A stretch of DNA of 56,495 bases, taken from contig DHOU01000027.1 in NCBI GenBank assembly GCA_002409745.1, positions 1,159 through 57,653 on the forward strand, given 5' to 3'. The translations under genes were made by a program, and so were the position numbers. Below are positions 53,943 to 56,495 of this stretch, one piece after another (position 1 is the first letter of the stretch; the number at the start of each line of letters is the position of its first letter). Under the pieces are notes generated by a model. It was not told where the DNA came from and did no database searches. It worked only from the letters and a program-made list of their open reading frames with translations. The stretch is from Bacteroidales bacterium UBA5382 (GTDB lineage Bacteria > Bacteroidota > Bacteroidia > Bacteroidales > Dysgonomonadaceae).

Positions 53943-55037
53943 ATGGATATGAAACGATATAAAGCACTTATCATGGGTTGTCTTATGGGTGTTTTTCTAT
54001 CGGTCTTTGTAACGGAACAGGTATTCGCCCAAAAGGAGAAATTCACGGTGGTGATTGATCCTGGTCACGGAGGAAAAGATCCGGGAGCCATAGGTGCAAG
54101 TTCGAGAGAGAAAGATATTGTTTTGTCTGTCGGGAAGCAGGTAGGACAACTGATTCAGAACAATCATTCCGATGTCGATGTTGTATATACCAGGAAGAGT
54201 GATCATTTTGTCGCATTAAACCGCCGGGCCGAAATTGCCAATAAAGCCCATGCCGACTTATTTATATCGATTCATTGCAATGCATTGGATCGAAGGAAAA
54301 AGTCCCCTCAAGGGGTAGAAACCTTTGTGTTGGGGTTACATCGAAGCAAGGATAACTTGGAGGTGGCTAAAGCCGAAAACGCGGTGATTATGTACGAAGA
54401 AGATTACTCTACAAAATACGAGGGGTTCGATCCCTCTCAGCCGGAGTCGTATATTATCTTCGAGTTTATGGCTAACAAGTTCCTCGACCAAAGTGTATAT
54501 TTTGCCTCTATGGTTCAAAATCAGCTTGTTAATCAGTCGGGGAGAACCAACCGGAATGTGCGTCAGGCCGGGTTTCTGGTATTGCGCGAGGTGGCAATGC
54601 CGAGTATTTTGATCGAATTGGGATACATCAGTAACCCGCAGGAAGAAAAATATATGAAGAGTGCTTCAGGACAATCTTCCTTAGCCAAATCCGTTTACCT
54701 TGCGTTTAAAGAATACAAGAGGGAGTATGATAAGAAGAACTCTGTATTTACAAATGCGAACCGCCAGCAGGCGTCGTCTGCCTCTACGGTCGCTCCGATG
54801 ACTGCCGGCACCGAGTATCGCATTCAATTTCTGACTTCTTCGCGCAAATACTCAAACGGAGCAAAGGTTTTCAAGGGACTCGAGCCGGTAGATTTTTATA
54901 TGGATGGTCAAATCTATAAATATACCTATGGGCGAACGACCGATCCGAACGAAATAAAAAGGATGTTGAAAACGGTTCAAAAAAATTTTAAAGACGCTTT
55001 TATCATCGAGTTTGCCGATGGTCAACGGGTTAAATAA
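53943..55037 (+). CDS. N-acetylmuramoyl-L-alanine amidase (Amidase_3)
   Basis: 364 residues. Signal peptide to about FAQ30. The Amidase_3 domain (about 34-250) has zinc ligands H42 (VIDPGHGGKDPGA), E56 and H111 (LFISIHCNA) and the late catalytic glutamate in SILIELGYISN. A C-terminal region (about 285-364) looks like a divergent peptidoglycan-binding domain (EYRIQFLTSSRKY). It cleaves the amide between MurNAc and the stem peptide during cell separation. It forms an operon with the MCE gene 19 bp downstream. Confidence 0.95.
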   Translation: MDMKRYKALIMGCLMGVFLSVFVTEQVFAQKEKFTVVIDPGHGGKDPGAIGASSREKDIVLSVGKQVGQLIQNNHSDVDVVYTRKSDHFVALNRRAEIANKAHADLFISIHCNALDRRKKSPQGVETFVLGLHRSKDNLEVAKAENAVIMYEEDYSTKYEGFDPSQPESYIIFEFMANKFLDQSVYFASMVQNQLVNQSGRTNRNVRQAGFLVLREVAMPSILIELGYISNPQEEKYMKSASGQSSLAKSVYLAFKEYKREYDKKNSVFTNANRQQASSASTVAPMTAGTEYRIQFLTSSRKYSNGAKVFKGLEPVDFYMDGQIYKYTYGRTTDPNEIKRMLKTVQKNFKDAFIIEFADGQRVK

Positions 55038-55056
55038 TAAACACTCTTAACGTAAT

Positions 55057-55950
55057 ATGAAGACAAACTTAAGTAGAAACGCTCTTATCGGATTAGCTTT
55101 CATTGCCAGTTTGGTGATGATCTATTTTGGAATTAATTTTCTGAAAGGTATCAATATCTTTAAAAATAAGAATACCTATATCGCTGTTTTCGAAGATGTA
55201 TATTTATTGAATGTCTCTTCTCCGGTATATGTGCAAGGATATCAGATAGGATTGGTCAACTCTGTTAAACGAATCGGTGACAATCCTATGAAATTTGCGG
55301 TGGAAATTAATTTGGAGGAAGGATTTCGTCCTTCCCAGGGAAGTTCTTTGGAGTTCGGTTCCGATTTATTCGGGGCTTCCTATGTGAGTTTGATAATGCC
55401 TCCGAGCACAACGTACCTGGAACCCGGCGACACCATACCGGGCACTAAAAAAGCCGGGATGATGGATGGGGTGGCGGCCGTTGTGCCGAAAGCTGATTCC
55501 ATATTGATGCATGTCGACTCAGTCGTGTTAACGCTGAACGCTTTGCTATCCAATCCTATGTGGAATAGGTCGATCGATGGGATAGGGCAGACCGTGCAAC
55601 AATTAAACCGCTCCAGTAAAAGTTTGAATAGTCTGTTGGGCTCCCTCGAAAGAGACTTGCCGGCTGTTACGCACAATTTGACAGGGGTGTCGGAAGACTT
55701 GAAAGAAGTGAGTCAGGAGTTGAGTCAGTTGGAAATGCAAAAAACGTTTGCTTCTATCGATGAAACGGTTTCGAACCTGCGAAGCATATCCGGCAAGATC
55801 AATAACGATGACAGTTCTTTAGGCATGCTTTTAAATACTACGCAATTGCATGATAGTTTGACCAGCACCCTCGACAATGCGACCCAGTTGTTAGAAGATA
55901 TCCGTAAAAACCCCAGTCGTTATTTAAGCATAAGGCTCCGGTTGTTTTGA
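55057..55950 (+). CDS. MlaD/MCE-domain protein
   Basis: 297 residues. One N-terminal membrane helix (about 9-27), MCE domain at about 38-130 (YIAVFEDVYLLNVSSPVYVQGYQIGLVNSVKRI; GSDLFGASYVSLIMPPS), then helical and coiled-coil residues to the end. MCE proteins bind phospholipids in the periplasm as part of Mla-type transport; the Mla ATPase and permease genes are not in this window. Amidase-MCE order near dnaA is typical of Bacteroidales. Confidence 0.93.
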   Translation: MKTNLSRNALIGLAFIASLVMIYFGINFLKGINIFKNKNTYIAVFEDVYLLNVSSPVYVQGYQIGLVNSVKRIGDNPMKFAVEINLEEGFRPSQGSSLEFGSDLFGASYVSLIMPPSTTYLEPGDTIPGTKKAGMMDGVAAVVPKADSILMHVDSVVLTLNALLSNPMWNRSIDGIGQTVQQLNRSSKSLNSLLGSLERDLPAVTHNLTGVSEDLKEVSQELSQLEMQKTFASIDETVSNLRSISGKINNDDSSLGMLLNTTQLHDSLTSTLDNATQLLEDIRKNPSRYLSIRLRLF

Positions 55951-56331
55951 TAACGTGACGGACAAATCGGGGAAATGCTCCCCGATGTTTAAATAGAATC
56001 ATTCTAAATAACGACGCCTGTCCTTTTCCCTATGGAATCGCTTTGAGTTAGTCAATTTTAGTAACAATATCGTAATATTTTCGTTACTTTCTCCTGCTGA
56101 AATAGAAGTGGAGTATTGCTTTGCAAATCAATCTATTTTGAGAATGTCATGATTGCAACTTATTGATAAGGAGATGTTTCGTTTTACTGTGTTGATAACT
56201 AACGACCTATTTTTCAACCATCGTTTATGGAAAAAGTATTATTTTTTTTTCTCGTTTTTTTTTCCAAACTTTGCACTTCTAAAGGAAAGTAAGAAAGAAT
56301 ATAATTGAATTAAAAGAATTGATAAGAAGTA
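55951..56331. other. 381-bp gap before dnaA: possible origin-proximal region
   Basis: A hairpin, ATCGGGG / CCCCGAT (55966-55986), with a weak T-run may end the MCE transcript. The rest is AT-rich. The complement of 56190-56198 is TTATCAACA, one mismatch from the DnaA box TTATCCACA, and CTTATTGATAAG lies at 56159-56170. A weak dnaA -7 box, AAACTTTG, is at 56266-56273. Too few boxes were seen to call oriC. Confidence 0.4.
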
Positions 56332-56495
56332 ATGGAAACTGATTGCCGAAATTTATGGAACAACTGTTTGAATGTGATTCGGGACAATATCTCCGAGCCG
56401 GCATTCAATACGTGGTTTGCACCTATCCTCCCGCTTAAGTACGAGGAGAATGTGCTCACCGTGCAAGTTCCCAGTCAGTTTTTTTATGAATATCT
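56332..56495 (+). CDS. dnaA: chromosomal replication initiator DnaA, N-terminal fragment
   Basis: The first 54 codons before the window ends. [20 protein letters not shown], then [20 protein letters not shown] and [14 protein letters not shown], is the conserved domain I of DnaA, which recruits partner proteins such as DnaB. The rest lies beyond the edge. The preceding ATTGATAAGAAGTA gives a purine-rich ribosome-binding region. Confidence 0.95.
   Translation, partial: METDCRNLWNNCLNVIRDNISEPAFNTWFAPILPLKYEENVLTVQVPSQFFYEY

Overview
The window looks like the chromosome of a Bacteroidales bacterium, probably close to Tannerella, Porphyromonas or Parabacteroides (genus not settled). The grounds are SusC/SusD proteins, a type IX secretion (T9SS) C-terminal signal, Bacteroidetes-type promoters (-33 TTG, about 20 bp, -7 TAnnTTTG) in front of many genes, and conserved cluster orders: nusB-yajC-ybbR-coaE, parA-parB-DUF5683-lytic transglycosylase, and amidase-MCE-dnaA. 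The dnaA start at the right edge suggests the replication origin is close.

Layout. 1-616: end of an unknown gene and a HlyD-like membrane protein. 643-4709: core genes (maf, kdsA, comB, an S4 protein, pth, rplY). 4839-8160: the nusB operon and a small winged-helix protein. 8194-16482: an FAD/Fe-S oxidoreductase, a 27-codon ORF, enolase, a MarC protein, a secreted M3 peptidase and an RRM protein. 16558-17250: tsaB. 17251-17938: a gene-free stretch rich in repeats, including six units of a palindromic 41-bp repeat. 17939-29128: an outer-membrane uptake locus made of an unrecognised lipoprotein, a TonB receptor, a DUF4374 lipoprotein, a periplasmic CobN/HmuS-like chelatase, a HmuT-like membrane protein, a MotA/ExbB-like channel and a DUF2149 protein, closed by a strong terminator. 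29279-33260: parAB cluster. 33267-37451: secreted serine protease with a T9SS tail, a TIGR02757 protein and an exported metallo-hydrolase. 37607-50731: a polysaccharide utilization locus (GntR regulator, SusC, SusD, GH35, two GH29, GH3). 50778-51113: a 21-bp tandem repeat array. 51271-56495: an unknown protein, a TlpA lipoprotein followed by a MITE, an amidase, an MCE protein and the start of dnaA.

How genes work together. In the uptake locus the receptor and surface lipoproteins would bring a metal-tetrapyrrole or similar ligand into the periplasm, where the membrane-anchored chelatase could remove or exchange the metal. No AAA+ partner ATPase is encoded nearby; the ExbB-like and DUF2149 proteins could supply proton-motive force instead. 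In the PUL, SusCD would import a fucosylated, galactosylated oligosaccharide that the four exo-glycosidases strip, and a motif shared by the regulator promoter and the susC upstream region suggests autoregulated local control.

Intergenic DNA is unusually repeat-rich: (TTACRAA)n heptamers, GACTGGAGACC-type strings, purine-rich GGGACAAGGAGA strings, the 41-bp and 21-bp arrays, two copies of a palindrome whose outer stems differ but still pair, and a 183-bp MITE.
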